From an uncultured Massilia sp. (GTDB lineage Bacteria; Pseudomonadota; Gammaproteobacteria; Burkholderiales; Burkholderiaceae_D), in contig NZ_CAJYEB010000037.1 of NCBI RefSeq assembly GCF_913773735.1, forward strand, positions 186,001 through 250,000: DNA of 64,000 nucleotides. The letters run 5' to 3'. The first letter of the stretch is position 1, and every line of letters begins with the position of its first letter. The notes under the pieces are model-generated. The model saw only the letters and a program-made list of their open reading frames with translations, was not told where the DNA came from and did not search any database. Below are positions 16,470 through 31,803 of this stretch, one piece after another. The translations under genes were made by a program, and so were the position numbers.

Positions 16470-18632
16470 ATGCATAAAAAACCGAAACTACGTATGCATA
16501 CGGAACCGCAACGCGATACCCGCCACCGCGCTACGGAAGTCATACAGCGCCGCTTCGACGACCTGCTCGACCAGCTCCCGGCCGGCATCGTCGTGCACGA
16601 TGCCGACGGCCGCGTCCTCGCGGCCAACCGGCTCGCCCTGCACCTGCTGGGGCGCGACCAGGACGCGGTCCTCGGCCTGCCGGCCCATGCGGCGACCTGG
16701 CGCTTCCTGCGCGCCGACGGCAGCCCGATGCCGCAGGAAGACTACCCCGTCAACCGCGTGCTGCGCGACGGCGGCAAGGTGTCCGACCTCGTGGTCGGCG
16801 TGCCCGGCGCCACCCCCGGCGACACCCGCTGGATGCTGGCCGGCGCCTATCCCGAGGTGGAGCAGGAGCGCGTGCGGGGCGTGGTCGTCAGCTTCACCGA
16901 CTGCACGGCCCTCAAGCTCGCCGAACAGTCGCTGCAGAAGTCCGAGCAGCGCCTGCAGCTGGTCCTGCGCGGCTCCACCGACGCCCCCTGGGACTGGGAC
17001 CTGGTCAGCGGCGAGACCTATTATTCGGAGCGCTGGTGGGAACTGGTGGGCTGGCGTCCGGGCGAGCTGGAACCCGACCCGTCGGCGTGGCTGCGCCTGA
17101 TGCATCCGGACGACCAGCCGCGCGTCACCGCCTTCCTGGCCGAACTGCTGGCCACCGAGCGCCAGGGCTATGCGATCGAGTTCCGCCTGCGCCACCGCGA
17201 CGGCCACGACGTGCCGGTGCTGGCGCGCGGCTACGTGCTGCGCGACGACACCGGCCGCGCGCTGCGCGTTTCCGGCACCACCACCGACCTCACCGAACGC
17301 AAGGACGCCGAACGGCGCATCTACGAACTGGCCTTTTTCGACCACCTCACGGGCCTGCCGAACCGCCGCTTCCTGGTCGAGGAGCTGGGCAAGATCCTGG
17401 CCAGGAGCGGCCGCTCGCGCCAGCTCGGCGCGCTGATGTTCCTCGACCTGGACAACTTCAAGCTGCTCAACGACACGATGGGCCACGACGTCGGCGACAT
17501 GCTGCTGCGCCAGGTCGCCGCGCGGCTGCGCGGGGCCCTGCGCGACGCCGACCACCTGGCGCGCCTGGGCGGCGACGAATTCGTGGTGGTGCTGGAAAAC
17601 CTGGGCACGACAGCGCCCGAGGCGGTGGCCGAGGCGCAGCGCGTGGGGCGGCGCATCCTCGACGCGCTGGCGCCGCCGTTCGACCTCGGCGCCTGCCGCT
17701 GCGCCAGCACGCCGAGCATCGGCGCGACGCTGTTCGACGACAACCGGACCGGCATCGACACGCTGCTGCGCCAGGCCGACCTGGCGATGTACCGCGCCAA
17801 GGCCGACGGCCGCAACACGCTGCGCTTCTTCGACCCGGGCATGCAGGAGGCGGCCGCGCGCCAGGCACTGCTGGACGGCCAGTTGCGCGACGGCGTCGCG
17901 CGGCGCCAGTTCGTGCTGCACTGCCAGCCGCAGTTCGCGCGCGACGGCCGCCTGGCCGGGGCCGAGGCGCTGGTGCGCTGGCAGCGCGACGACGCCGGCG
18001 ACGGCGCCCCCGCGCTGCTGGGCGCCGGCGAATTCATCGGCCAGGCCGAGGCGTCGGGCCTGATCGTCCCGCTGGGCATGCAGGTGCTGGAAGACAGTTG
18101 CCGCCTGCTGGCGCGCTGGGCCGCCGACCCGTGGCTGGGCGCGCTGCGCCTGTCGGTCAACGTCAGCGCGCGCCAGCTGCGCGAGCCGGGCTTCGCCGAC
18201 GCGCTGGCCGACCTGCTGGCGGACAGCGGCGCGCCGGCCCACCGGCTGACGCTGGAACTGAGCGAGGACGCTCTGGCCGCCAATCCGCCGGGCCTCGCGC
18301 CGCGCATGGCCAGGCTGGCCGAGCTGGGGGTGCAGTTCGCGCTGGACGGCTTCGGCAGCGGCGCCTCGCCGCTGGCGCGGCTGCGCCGCTGGCCGTTCGC
18401 GGCCCTGAAGATCGGCAGCCAGCTGACCGGCGGCGACCGGCCGCTGGTCGAGGCGATCGTCGCGCTGGCGCGCAAGCTGCGCCTCGGCATCGTCGCCGAG
18501 GGCGTGGAAGACGAGGCGCAGCGCATCTTCCTGGCCGAATGCGGCTGCGACCTGCTGCAGGGCTACCTGCTGGGGCGACCGGTGCCGGTGGCGGAGTTCG
18601 AGCGCCTGTACGGCGCCGGGCGCCAGCCCTGA
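16470..18632 (+). CDS. PAS-PAS-GGDEF-EAL protein, probable diguanylate cyclase with an impaired EAL domain
   Basis: This 720-residue cytoplasmic protein contains two PAS domains (about residues 27-150 and 160-285). A GGDEF domain follows, with intact GGDEF at 367-371 and an RxxD inhibitory site (RDAD) five residues before it, so product-inhibited cyclic-di-GMP synthesis is expected. An EAL domain follows, with the E-A-L motif starting at E499, NVSARQ, LELSED and AEGVEDEAQ. The usual DDFGTG metal motif reads D626-G627-F-G-S-G, and the KID motif reads KIG, so phosphodiesterase activity is doubtful. No membrane segment is present. GAGGA lies upstream of the chosen ATG; an in-frame ATG at 16494 is possible. 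Confidence 0.93.
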   Translation: MHKKPKLRMHTEPQRDTRHRATEVIQRRFDDLLDQLPAGIVVHDADGRVLAANRLALHLLGRDQDAVLGLPAHAATWRFLRADGSPMPQEDYPVNRVLRDGGKVSDLVVGVPGATPGDTRWMLAGAYPEVEQERVRGVVVSFTDCTALKLAEQSLQKSEQRLQLVLRGSTDAPWDWDLVSGETYYSERWWELVGWRPGELEPDPSAWLRLMHPDDQPRVTAFLAELLATERQGYAIEFRLRHRDGHDVPVLARGYVLRDDTGRALRVSGTTTDLTERKDAERRIYELAFFDHLTGLPNRRFLVEELGKILARSGRSRQLGALMFLDLDNFKLLNDTMGHDVGDMLLRQVAARLRGALRDADHLARLGGDEFVVVLENLGTTAPEAVAEAQRVGRRILDALAPPFDLGACRCASTPSIGATLFDDNRTGIDTLLRQADLAMYRAKADGRNTLRFFDPGMQEAAARQALLDGQLRDGVARRQFVLHCQPQFARDGRLAGAEALVRWQRDDAGDGAPALLGAGEFIGQAEASGLIVPLGMQVLEDSCRLLARWAADPWLGALRLSVNVSARQLREPGFADALADLLADSGAPAHRLTLELSEDALAANPPGLAPRMARLAELGVQFALDGFGSGASPLARLRRWPFAALKIGSQLTGGDRPLVEAIVALARKLRLGIVAEGVEDEAQRIFLAECGCDLLQGYLLGRPVPVAEFERLYGAGRQP

Positions 18633-18656
18633 GCGCAAGCCGTGCCGGACGGATTC

Positions 18657-20945
<2,289 letters not shown>

Positions 20946-21036
20946 GGGAAGGCGGGATTGGAATCGGCGTCAGCCTAGCACAGCTTGATGCCCGGCGGAA
21001 TCGTCGATCGGTCGATGCTGCATCGAATTTCCAAAA

Positions 21037-21049
21037 TACAACTGTTGTA
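21037..21049. promoter_or_regulatory. Palindrome in the kinase/ribA divergent region
   Basis: TACAAC-T-GTTGTA is a perfect six-base inverted repeat in an AT-rich island, 92 bases upstream of the kinase start and 152 bases upstream of ribA. It has the look of a dimeric regulator site, but no binding protein can be named. Confidence 0.35.
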
Positions 21050-21200
21050 ATTTCCCGATCGAAACCCATCTGCGTGGCAGGCGGACGCCCGCGGCCCGGC
21101 AGGACGGTCCGGGGCGCCGCCGCCGGAACCGCACGGCCATGTCCGATTTCCGGTAAACTCGCCATTTACGCCAGCCATCACGACAGTTCCAGGAATCGCC

Positions 21201-21854
21201 ATGCAAGACAACGCCACCATGCCCGCCAGCCTCGTCGACTACGTCACCTCGTGCACCCTGCCGACCCCGTGGGCGCAGTTCACCCTGCACGCCTTCGTCG
21301 AGCATGCGACGGGCAAGGAGCACCTGGCCATGACCCTGGGCGACCTGTCGACCGGCGCGCCGCCGCTGGCGCGCATCCATTCGGAATGCCTGACGGGCGA
21401 CGTGATGTTCTCGCAACGCTGCGACTGCGGCGCCCAGCTCGAGACGGCGCTGCAGCGCATCGCCGAGGAAGGCCGCGGCATCCTGTTGTACCTGCGCCAG
21501 GAGGGCCGCGGCATCGGCCTGGTCAACAAGATCCGCGCCTACCGCCTGCAGGAAGCCGGCGCCGACACGGTCGAGGCCAACCTGCAGCTCGGCTTCCAGG
21601 CCGACGCCCGCAGCTACGAACTGGTGCTGCCGATGCTGGAGCAGTTCGGCATCGAATCGGTGCGCCTGATGACCAACAACCCGCGCAAGATCGCCGCGCT
21701 GGGCAAGTTCGGCATCCGCGTCGCCGAGCGCGTGCCCCTGCTGGTCAACCGCAATGCCTTCAACAACAGTTACCTGAACACCAAGGAAGCCAAGCTGGGT
21801 CACATGATGACGCCGGCGGTGCCCACCGAAGCGACGCCGGTCGGCGAAGCGTAA
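21201..21854 (+). CDS. ribA: GTP cyclohydrolase II
   Basis: This enzyme opens GTP to 2,5-diamino-6-ribosylamino-4-pyrimidinone phosphate, the first step of riboflavin synthesis. The 217-residue protein has the zinc site HSECLTGDVMFSQRCDCGAQL (three cysteines), the GTP-binding YLRQEGRGIGLVNKI motif, and the C-terminal LMTNNPRKI segment. It is a stand-alone RibA without a fused RibB domain. AGGA lies at good distance before the ATG. No FMN riboswitch was recognised upstream. The following protease gene starts 60 bases downstream and may be read through, although no metabolic link is evident. Confidence 0.96.
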   Translation: MQDNATMPASLVDYVTSCTLPTPWAQFTLHAFVEHATGKEHLAMTLGDLSTGAPPLARIHSECLTGDVMFSQRCDCGAQLETALQRIAEEGRGILLYLRQEGRGIGLVNKIRAYRLQEAGADTVEANLQLGFQADARSYELVLPMLEQFGIESVRLMTNNPRKIAALGKFGIRVAERVPLLVNRNAFNNSYLNTKEAKLGHMMTPAVPTEATPVGEA

Positions 21855-21914
21855 CGCCCGCCGCGGGCGAATCTGGCAGGATGGCTCCCATCTCCTGCCA
21901 GCACGAGGGATGGC

Positions 21915-23348
21915 ATGCGCCCCGCCCTGTCCACGTTTGCGTTCGTCCTCGGTCTGGCCGCCCTCGCGGCCCCGGCGGCCGACGCCCCCTCCGCCCAGTC
22001 CGGCGAACCCGCCGCGCGGCCATCCGCGCAGGCACTGGTGACCCCGCCGGCCACGCCGCCCGCCACCACCCCGCCCGCGCCCGGCCCCGGCGAGACCGAG
22101 GGGCCGGCCGTGCTGCCGGCGCCGTCCTCGTCGGCCCAGCGACTGTATGCGGCCGCGCGCGGCGACCTGCTGCAGATCCGCATGCTGCTGCGCAACGGGC
22201 GCAGCCAGTCCAGCGTCGGCTCCGGCTTCCTGGTCTCCACCTCGGACCTGGTGCTGACCAACTACCACGTGGTGTCGCAGATGGCGCTCGATCCCGACGT
22301 CTACGTGGGCGAATACGTCGACGCCGACGGCCGTAGCGGCCCCGTCGAGCTGCTGGCCGTGGACGTGCTGCACGACCTGGCCGTGGTGCGCGTCGGCCGC
22401 AAGGGCAGCGGGGTCTTCGAGGTGCCGGCGCATCCGGTGGCGCTGGCCCAGGGCCAGTACCTGTACTCGCTCGGCAATCCGCTCGACCTGGGCTTCGCCA
22501 TTTCCGAGGGATCGTACAACGGCGTCGTGCGGCGCAGCTTCTACGAGCAGCTGGTGTTCACCGGCCCGATCAACGCCGGCATGAGCGGCGGCCCGAGCGT
22601 GACGGCGTCCGGCATGGTGGCCGGCATCAACGTCGCCAAGCGCCGCGACGGCGAGCTGGTCAGCTTCCTCGTGCCGGTCGGGTATGCGCAGGACCTGCTG
22701 CGCAAGGTGGCCGCGCAGGCCCGTCCGCCGCGCGACTTCAATCCGCTGATCGGCCAGCAGCTGCTGGCGCACCAGCGCGAGATGGTCGACCGCCTGCTGG
22801 ACGCGCCGCTGGCGATCGAGAGCATGGGGCCGTACCGCGTGCCGGTGCGCGAATCGCAGCAGTTGCGCTGCTGGGGACGCTCGAACTTCCGCGCCGAGGC
22901 CGCGTACACGCTCGACAGCGTCAGCTGCGCGATGGAGGCGGCGATCTACGTCTCGGACAGCCAGCAGACCGGCCACGTGTCGATGACCCACCAGTACCTG
23001 CGCTCGGCCAGCCTGCATCCGTTGCAGTTCGCCCTGCTGGCCAGCGAGCGCTTCCGCGTGGACCGCCTGGGCGCCAGCCGCGACACCCGCCTGACGCGCC
23101 CCTCCTGCACCGAATCCTTCGTGCACACGGCCACGCTGCCGCTGCGCGCCGTCGTCTGCGTGCGCGCCTACCGCAAGTTCGCCGGCCTGTACAACTTCAC
23201 GCTGCTCACGGCCAGCACCGACGACGCCCGCGCCAGCCTGCAGAGCCGCCTCGACCTGGCCGGCGTGTCGTATGCCAACGGCGTGCGCGCCACGCGCGCC
23301 TTCCTGGCAGCGCTCGGGCGCGCGCACCGGCCGGCCGCGCCGCCATGA
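21915..23348 (+). CDS. Secreted trypsin-like (DegP/HtrA-type catalytic domain) serine protease without PDZ
   Basis: This 477-residue protein has an N-terminal signal peptide (TFAFVLGLAALAAPAADA) and a Pro/Ala-rich spacer to about residue 75. An S1-type protease domain follows with a full triad: H118 in LTNYHVVS, D154 in LHDLAVVRV, and S224 in GMSGGPSV. No PDZ domain follows. Instead there is a C-terminal domain of about 200 residues with several cysteines (LRCWGRSNF, SVSCAMEAA, RPSCTESF, AVVCVRAYRKF) that I do not recognise. The stop overlaps the start of an FHA-domain membrane protein (ATGA), so the two are translationally coupled and probably work together at the envelope. Confidence 0.88.
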   Translation: MRPALSTFAFVLGLAALAAPAADAPSAQSGEPAARPSAQALVTPPATPPATTPPAPGPGETEGPAVLPAPSSSAQRLYAAARGDLLQIRMLLRNGRSQSSVGSGFLVSTSDLVLTNYHVVSQMALDPDVYVGEYVDADGRSGPVELLAVDVLHDLAVVRVGRKGSGVFEVPAHPVALAQGQYLYSLGNPLDLGFAISEGSYNGVVRRSFYEQLVFTGPINAGMSGGPSVTASGMVAGINVAKRRDGELVSFLVPVGYAQDLLRKVAAQARPPRDFNPLIGQQLLAHQREMVDRLLDAPLAIESMGPYRVPVRESQQLRCWGRSNFRAEAAYTLDSVSCAMEAAIYVSDSQQTGHVSMTHQYLRSASLHPLQFALLASERFRVDRLGASRDTRLTRPSCTESFVHTATLPLRAVVCVRAYRKFAGLYNFTLLTASTDDARASLQSRLDLAGVSYANGVRATRAFLAALGRAHRPAAPP

Positions 23349-24316
23349 CGGACGCCGCCGGGATGGACGGCCCCTGGTTCGTCGAACTGCTGGCCCGCAA
23401 CGGCGACGTGCTGCAGCGCCAGCGCGTCGACGCCCTGCCGCTGCGCATCGGGCGCGGCTACGACAACGACCTGGTCCTCGACGACGACTACGCGGCCGCC
23501 CGCCACGCCGTGCTCGAACGCGACGACGCCGGCCGCCTGGTGCTGCGCGACCTGGGCAGCCGCAACGGCATCGTCGTCGCGGGCCGGCGCCGCCAGCACG
23601 TGGCGTTGTCCGGCGACACCGTCGCGCGCATCGGCCACACGGCGCTGCGCGTGCGCGCGGCCGGCTTCCCGGTACCGCCCGAGCTGCCCGACCGCACGCT
23701 GCACGCCTGGGAAGGCGCGCTGCCGGGAGCGGCCGGCATCGCCCTGGCGGCGGCGCTCGCGCTGCTGGCCGGCTGGCTCGGCGACACCCAGTACGACGCG
23801 GCCGCGCGCTACGTGGCGGCGCTGGCCCGGGGCGTCGGCGCGGCCCTGCTGTGGAGCGGCGCCTGGGCCTTCGCCAACCGCCTGTTCGGCCGCCACGCGC
23901 GGCTCGGACGCCACCTGTTCATCTGCGGCTGCGGCCTGGCGGCGCTGGCCGGCTACGCGCTGCTGGCCGGCACCCTCGGTTACGCGTTCTCGTTCGAGGG
24001 CTTCACCCGCCATGCCTCGCACGTGGCGACGCTGCTGGTGGCCGGCACGGTCTACTTCCACCTGTGTACGATCCTGCCGCGCGCGCGCCTGCGCCACCGC
24101 CTGCTGTGCGCCGGCCTGGCGCTGCTCGGCTCCGGCCTGATCCTGGTCGCCAACGTGCAGCGTAGCGGGCGCCTGGCCGACGAACTGTACATGTCGGTGC
24201 TGCTGCCGCCCGGCGTGCGCCTGAGCCGCGACCGCGGCGTCGACGAATTCATGCGCGACGTCGAGGCCATGCAGGCGCCGCTGCGGCGCGCGCGCGGGCA
24301 GGACGACGAGGACTAG
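23345..24316 (+). CDS. FHA-domain integral membrane protein
   Basis: The 323 residues comprise a cytoplasmic N-terminal forkhead-associated domain (about 12-105) and four or so membrane helices (about 125-270), ending in an acidic tail. The phosphothreonine-binding arginine is R37 in LRIGRGYDNDLVLDD, and H54 and the S-R-N-G turn (72-75) are present. The serine usually found three residues before the histidine is alanine here. The start overlaps the upstream protease stop, implying a coupled function: perhaps a kinase-controlled membrane partner for the exported protease. That is inference; no Ser/Thr kinase lies nearby. Confidence 0.85.
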   Translation: MTDAAGMDGPWFVELLARNGDVLQRQRVDALPLRIGRGYDNDLVLDDDYAAARHAVLERDDAGRLVLRDLGSRNGIVVAGRRRQHVALSGDTVARIGHTALRVRAAGFPVPPELPDRTLHAWEGALPGAAGIALAAALALLAGWLGDTQYDAAARYVAALARGVGAALLWSGAWAFANRLFGRHARLGRHLFICGCGLAALAGYALLAGTLGYAFSFEGFTRHASHVATLLVAGTVYFHLCTILPRARLRHRLLCAGLALLGSGLILVANVQRSGRLADELYMSVLLPPGVRLSRDRGVDEFMRDVEAMQAPLRRARGQDDED

Positions 24317-24393
24317 GACGAGGACGAGGGCCAGGATCAGCGGCGGCCGGACGCGCCGGGGCCGCGGTCCTTGCCGGCGCTCCCGCCGTCGGG

Positions 24394-25770
24394 TCACGCC
24401 TGGCGCGGCAAGGTCACGACGAAGGTGCTGCCCTTGCCGTGCCCCGCGCTGTGCGCGTCCACCCTGCCGCCATGGCGTTCGACGAGCTGGCGGACCAGCG
24501 CCAGCCCCAGTCCCAGCCCGCCTTCGGCGCGGTCCGGCGCGCGCGCGCCCTGGGCGAACGCGTCGAAGACCGTCGGCAGCAGCTCGGGGCCGATGCCGAT
24601 GCCGTCGTCGCGCACGCGGATCTCGACCGCGTCGCCGGCGTAGCGCAGCGCGACGTCGATCGCGCCGCCCGCAGGCGTGAACTTGGCGGCGTTGGCGAGC
24701 AGGTTCGCGACGACCTGCACGAGCCGCCGGTGGTCGCCCGCCACGTAGGCCGGCCCGTCCGGCAGGTCGGCGGTCAGGCGCTGGCGCCGCTGCGCCGCCT
24801 GCGGCGCCGACTGTTCCAGCGCGTCGCGCACCACGGCCAGCACGTCGACCGGCGCCATCTCCAGCACCAGCTGCCCGCGCCGCACGCGCGCCAGGTCGAG
24901 CAGGTCGTCGACGAGGTGCGTCATGTGCGTCACCTGGCGTCCGATGATGTCGCTGGTGCGGCGCAGCTGGACGGGGTCGCACTGTCCGCGCCGCAGCAGT
25001 TCGGCGGCGGCGCGCACCGGCGCCAGCGGATTGCGCAGTTCGTGCGCCAGCAGCGCCATGAAGTCGTCCTTGTTGGCGTCGGCCGCGCGCAGCGCCGCCA
25101 GCGTCGACTGGCGCAGCGCCTCGATCCGCTGCAGCATCAGGGCGACGTGCCAGCTCACCGCCGTGAACAACGCGATCGTGCCCCAGATCAGGCAGGCGAT
25201 GACGGTCCCGGTATCCGCGACGTCCAGGCGCAGGGCCAGCACCGCCAGCGCGCCCAGCAGCAGCGGCATCGCCAGCACCGCCGCCAGCAGGCGGCGCACG
25301 GCCCGGATGCTCGGGTCCGCGCCGGTGACGGCCGACATGATGCCTTGCGCCGGCCGCAGCGCCAGCGCGCCCAGCGCGACCAGCGCGATGCACAGCGTCG
25401 TCGGGATCGACGTCCCCCTGCCGGGCAATACCTCGTACAGCAGCGTATCGTGAAAGACGTAGCCCGCCATGACCAGCAGGGCCAGCAGCAGCATGCCCAG
25501 CGCGATCCACTGCCCTTGCGCGACGAAGGCGGCATGGCCCAGGCACAGCAGGCAGGCCGCCCCCGCCAGGAAGGCCAGCGCGGTGAGCTGCGCCGACAGG
25601 CCGACCGTGGCCGCCAGCGGCGCGGGCATGGCGCCGGCCAGGCGCAGGCCCAGCGCCGCCGCGGCAAGCGCCGCCAGCAGGATGGCCGGCAGCCGGCCGG
25701 CCGCGCCGTGGGCCTGGCGCAGGATGGCGGCCGCCGCGAGTACGACCATCATGCCCGTCATCGGCACCAT
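24394..25770 (-). CDS. Membrane histidine kinase; N-terminus probably extends upstream without a standard start codon
   Basis: From the ATG at 25770 the protein has 458 residues: six to seven membrane helices, then HisKA with H243 in LLAHELRNPLAPVRAAAELL, and a HATPase with NLLANAAKFTP, DDGIGIGPE and GGLGLGLALV. The frame stays open upstream to the stop of the hybrid kinase at 25990-25992. The segment 25771-25899 encodes a convincing further helix and loop (IVALACARACVLIAGLSAFG, then ESLATAVPGFQP), which matches the usual beginning of such kinases. No in-frame ATG, GTG or TTG exists there. The 458-residue form is therefore the minimum. No receiver is attached, and phosphotransfer to a nearby receiver is possible. 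Confidence 0.85.
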   Translation of the reverse strand: MVPMTGMMVVLAAAAILRQAHGAAGRLPAILLAALAAAALGLRLAGAMPAPLAATVGLSAQLTALAFLAGAACLLCLGHAAFVAQGQWIALGMLLLALLVMAGYVFHDTLLYEVLPGRGTSIPTTLCIALVALGALALRPAQGIMSAVTGADPSIRAVRRLLAAVLAMPLLLGALAVLALRLDVADTGTVIACLIWGTIALFTAVSWHVALMLQRIEALRQSTLAALRAADANKDDFMALLAHELRNPLAPVRAAAELLRRGQCDPVQLRRTSDIIGRQVTHMTHLVDDLLDLARVRRGQLVLEMAPVDVLAVVRDALEQSAPQAAQRRQRLTADLPDGPAYVAGDHRRLVQVVANLLANAAKFTPAGGAIDVALRYAGDAVEIRVRDDGIGIGPELLPTVFDAFAQGARAPDRAEGGLGLGLALVRQLVERHGGRVDAHSAGHGKGSTFVVTLPRQA

Positions 25771-25989
25771 GGGCTGGAACCCCGGGACCGCCGTCGCCAG
25801 CGATTCGATGTGGACGAACCAGCCGAAGGCGCTGAGGCCGGCGATGAGGACGCAGGCGCGCGCGCAGGCAAGGGCGACGATGGCGTGGGGTTTGTCGATG
25901 CAGGACCTCGCTGGAAATATCCCGAGTCTACCGCCGCGCGGCGCCGGACGGCGCGCGCTTCCGGGCGCCGCGGCACGCCGGCGTCGGCG

Positions 25990-29775
<3,786 letters not shown>

Positions 29776-29932
29776 GGCGTCGTACGGTGGTTGCTGGGCG
29801 CGCTGCCAGTCGACAGCAAAGTCCGGACGAAACGTCGAGACAGCCGGTATTTTGTCATAACTCGTCGCGCCGGCAACCGCGGCGGGCCGCCGCCGCATTG
29901 ACACCCTGCCGATCATTCGCCATGATCGAGCG

Positions 29933-31033
29933 ATGTCCGCCCTGCGCCGCCACGCCATCCCCATCCTCGCCTGGATCCTGTTCTGGGCGCTGATGACATT
30001 GGTGGCCGTGCAGGACTACATCCGCAACGAGCATGGCACGGACTACTGGAAGCCGGTGCTGTGGGAAGGCTCGTCGGCCGTGGTCACCACGCTGCTCGCG
30101 CTGGCGCAGCTGCGCTTCTCGCGCGCCGACGACCGCCTGCTCGGCACGCCCCGGCGCTGGTTCGCGCGCCAGGCGCGCTGGCTGCCGCTGTACTGGATCG
30201 CGTTCGTGCCGCTGGCCTTCGGCATCCGCCATGGCGTGTACGCGCTGGTCGGCGCGACCTACCACCACGATCCGTTGCCGCGCCTGTTCCTGTACGAGTC
30301 GATGAAGATCTCGATCTTCGTCGGCCTGTTCACCGTGATCCGCTTCGGCATCCAGTCCTGGCGCGCGCTGCTCGACGCCAGGCTGCGCGCCGAGCAGGCC
30401 AGCGCCCTGCTGGCGCAGGCCCGGCTGGAGCGCCTGGGCCGGCAGATGCAGCCGCACTTCCTGTTCAACGCCCTCAACACGGTGTCCGCGCTGATGCATA
30501 CCGACGTCGACAAGGCCGACGCCACGCTGGTGCAGCTGGCCGACGTGCTGCGCGCCACGCTCGCGCTGGGCGAGCGCCACCAGGCGCCGCTGGCCGACGA
30601 GCTGGCGCTGGCGCGCGGCTATGCCGGGGTGATGGCGGCGCGCTTCGCCGGGCGGGTCGAGCTGTCCTGGCACATCGACGACGCCCTGCTGGCGCGCCCG
30701 GTACCGGCCATGAGCCTGCAGCCGCTGCTCGAGAACGTGTTCAAGCACACGGTCGAACGGCGCCGCGGCCCGGTGCGCATCGCGGTGGCCGCGGCGCGCG
30801 ACGGCGCCGACATCGTGCTCAGCGTGGAAGACGACGCGGGCACGCTGGCGGTCGCGCCCGCGGCCGCCGGCACGCAGCAGGCGGTGGCGGTGGCGGGCCA
30901 TGCCGGCGGCATCGGCCTGTCCAACCTGCGCGCGCGCCTGCAGGCGCTGTACGGCGAGCGCGCCGGGCTGGCGCTGCGCGATCGTGCCGGCGGCGGCGTG
31001 CGCGCCGAGGTGCGGCTGCCATGCGCATCCTGA
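29933..31033 (+). CDS. LytS/YehU-type membrane sensor kinase
   Basis: A 366-residue protein with four predicted N-terminal membrane helices (about 8-25, 43-60, 84-108, 123-142), a short coiled coil, and a His_kinase domain with H175 in RQMQPHFLFNALNTVSALM. A divergent HATPase region follows (SLQPLLENVFKHTVERR; GIGLSNLRARLQALYG). It overlaps the LytTR regulator gene by 13 bases, so the two form a coupled two-component system. The ligand is unknown; relatives sense small metabolites or membrane state. It is divergent from the hybrid kinase, with 157 bases between the starts. Confidence 0.92.
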   Translation: MSALRRHAIPILAWILFWALMTLVAVQDYIRNEHGTDYWKPVLWEGSSAVVTTLLALAQLRFSRADDRLLGTPRRWFARQARWLPLYWIAFVPLAFGIRHGVYALVGATYHHDPLPRLFLYESMKISIFVGLFTVIRFGIQSWRALLDARLRAEQASALLAQARLERLGRQMQPHFLFNALNTVSALMHTDVDKADATLVQLADVLRATLALGERHQAPLADELALARGYAGVMAARFAGRVELSWHIDDALLARPVPAMSLQPLLENVFKHTVERRRGPVRIAVAAARDGADIVLSVEDDAGTLAVAPAAAGTQQAVAVAGHAGGIGLSNLRARLQALYGERAGLALRDRAGGGVRAEVRLPCAS

Positions 31034-31797
31034 TCGTCGACGACGAGGCGCCCGCGCGCGCCCGGCTGCGGCACCTGCTGGCGCAGCAGGACGGCATCGC
31101 GGCCGTCGACGAGGCGTGCGACGGCGTCGACGCGCTGGCGCGCATCGCGGCGTTCCGGCCGGACGCGCTCCTGCTCGACATCGAGATGCCGGAACTGTCC
31201 GGCATCGAACTGGCCGCCTCGCTGCCCGAGCCGGCGCCGCTGCTCGTGTTCGTGACGGCCTGGGACCGCTACGCCCTGCAAGCCTTCGACGCGCGCGCCA
31301 TCGACTACCTGCTCAAGCCCTGCGACGGCGCGCGCCTGGGACGGGCGCTGGCGCGGCTGCGCGAGCGCCTGCGCGAACGCGCGGCGGCGCGCGACGCCGG
31401 TGCCGGCACGGCGGCGCGGCCGGACCTGCCGCGGCCGGACCTGCCGCTGCCGGACCTGCCGCTGCGCAAGCTGCTGGTCGGCGAACGCGGCGGCACGCGC
31501 ATCGTCCCGGTCGCGGACATCGGCTGGATCGAGACCGCCGACAACTACGTCGCGCTGCACACGGCCGCCGGCAGTCCGCTGCTGCGCCAGACGCTGGCCG
31601 GCCTGCTCGACCGCCTGGGTCCCGGATTCGTGCGCTGCCACCGGCGCGCGGCCGTGCAGCTGGGCTGGATCGAACGGGTCGTGGCGCGCGACAAGGGCGA
31701 CGGCGAATTGCTGCTGCGCGGCGGCGCGCGCGTGCCGTGCAGCCGGCAATACCGGGCGCTGGTGCTGGAGCGGCTGCGCGCCACGCAATCCGCTTGA
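31021..31797 (+). CDS. LytTR-family response regulator (AlgR/LytR type)
   Basis: The 258-residue protein has a receiver domain with D53 in LLLDIEMPELSG and K99 in DYLLKPCDG. A linker follows, then a LytTR DNA-binding domain (about 155-255: IGWIETADNYVALHTAAG, FVRCHRRAAVQLGWIERV, PCSRQYRALV). The linker contains three tandem 15-base repeats (31420-31464) encoding (R/L)PDLP units. The ATG at 31021 lies inside the end of the kinase gene. It should activate promoters with paired LytTR repeats; no target is obvious in the window. Confidence 0.92.
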   Translation: MRILIVDDEAPARARLRHLLAQQDGIAAVDEACDGVDALARIAAFRPDALLLDIEMPELSGIELAASLPEPAPLLVFVTAWDRYALQAFDARAIDYLLKPCDGARLGRALARLRERLRERAAARDAGAGTAARPDLPRPDLPLPDLPLRKLLVGERGGTRIVPVADIGWIETADNYVALHTAAGSPLLRQTLAGLLDRLGPGFVRCHRRAAVQLGWIERVVARDKGDGELLLRGGARVPCSRQYRALVLERLRATQSA

Positions 31798-31803
31798 CGT
31801 CCG

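Noticed and set aside
20946..21200. FMN riboswitch upstream of ribA
   Set aside because: No RFN-element conserved blocks were found in the 255-base leader; only a short palindrome is present.
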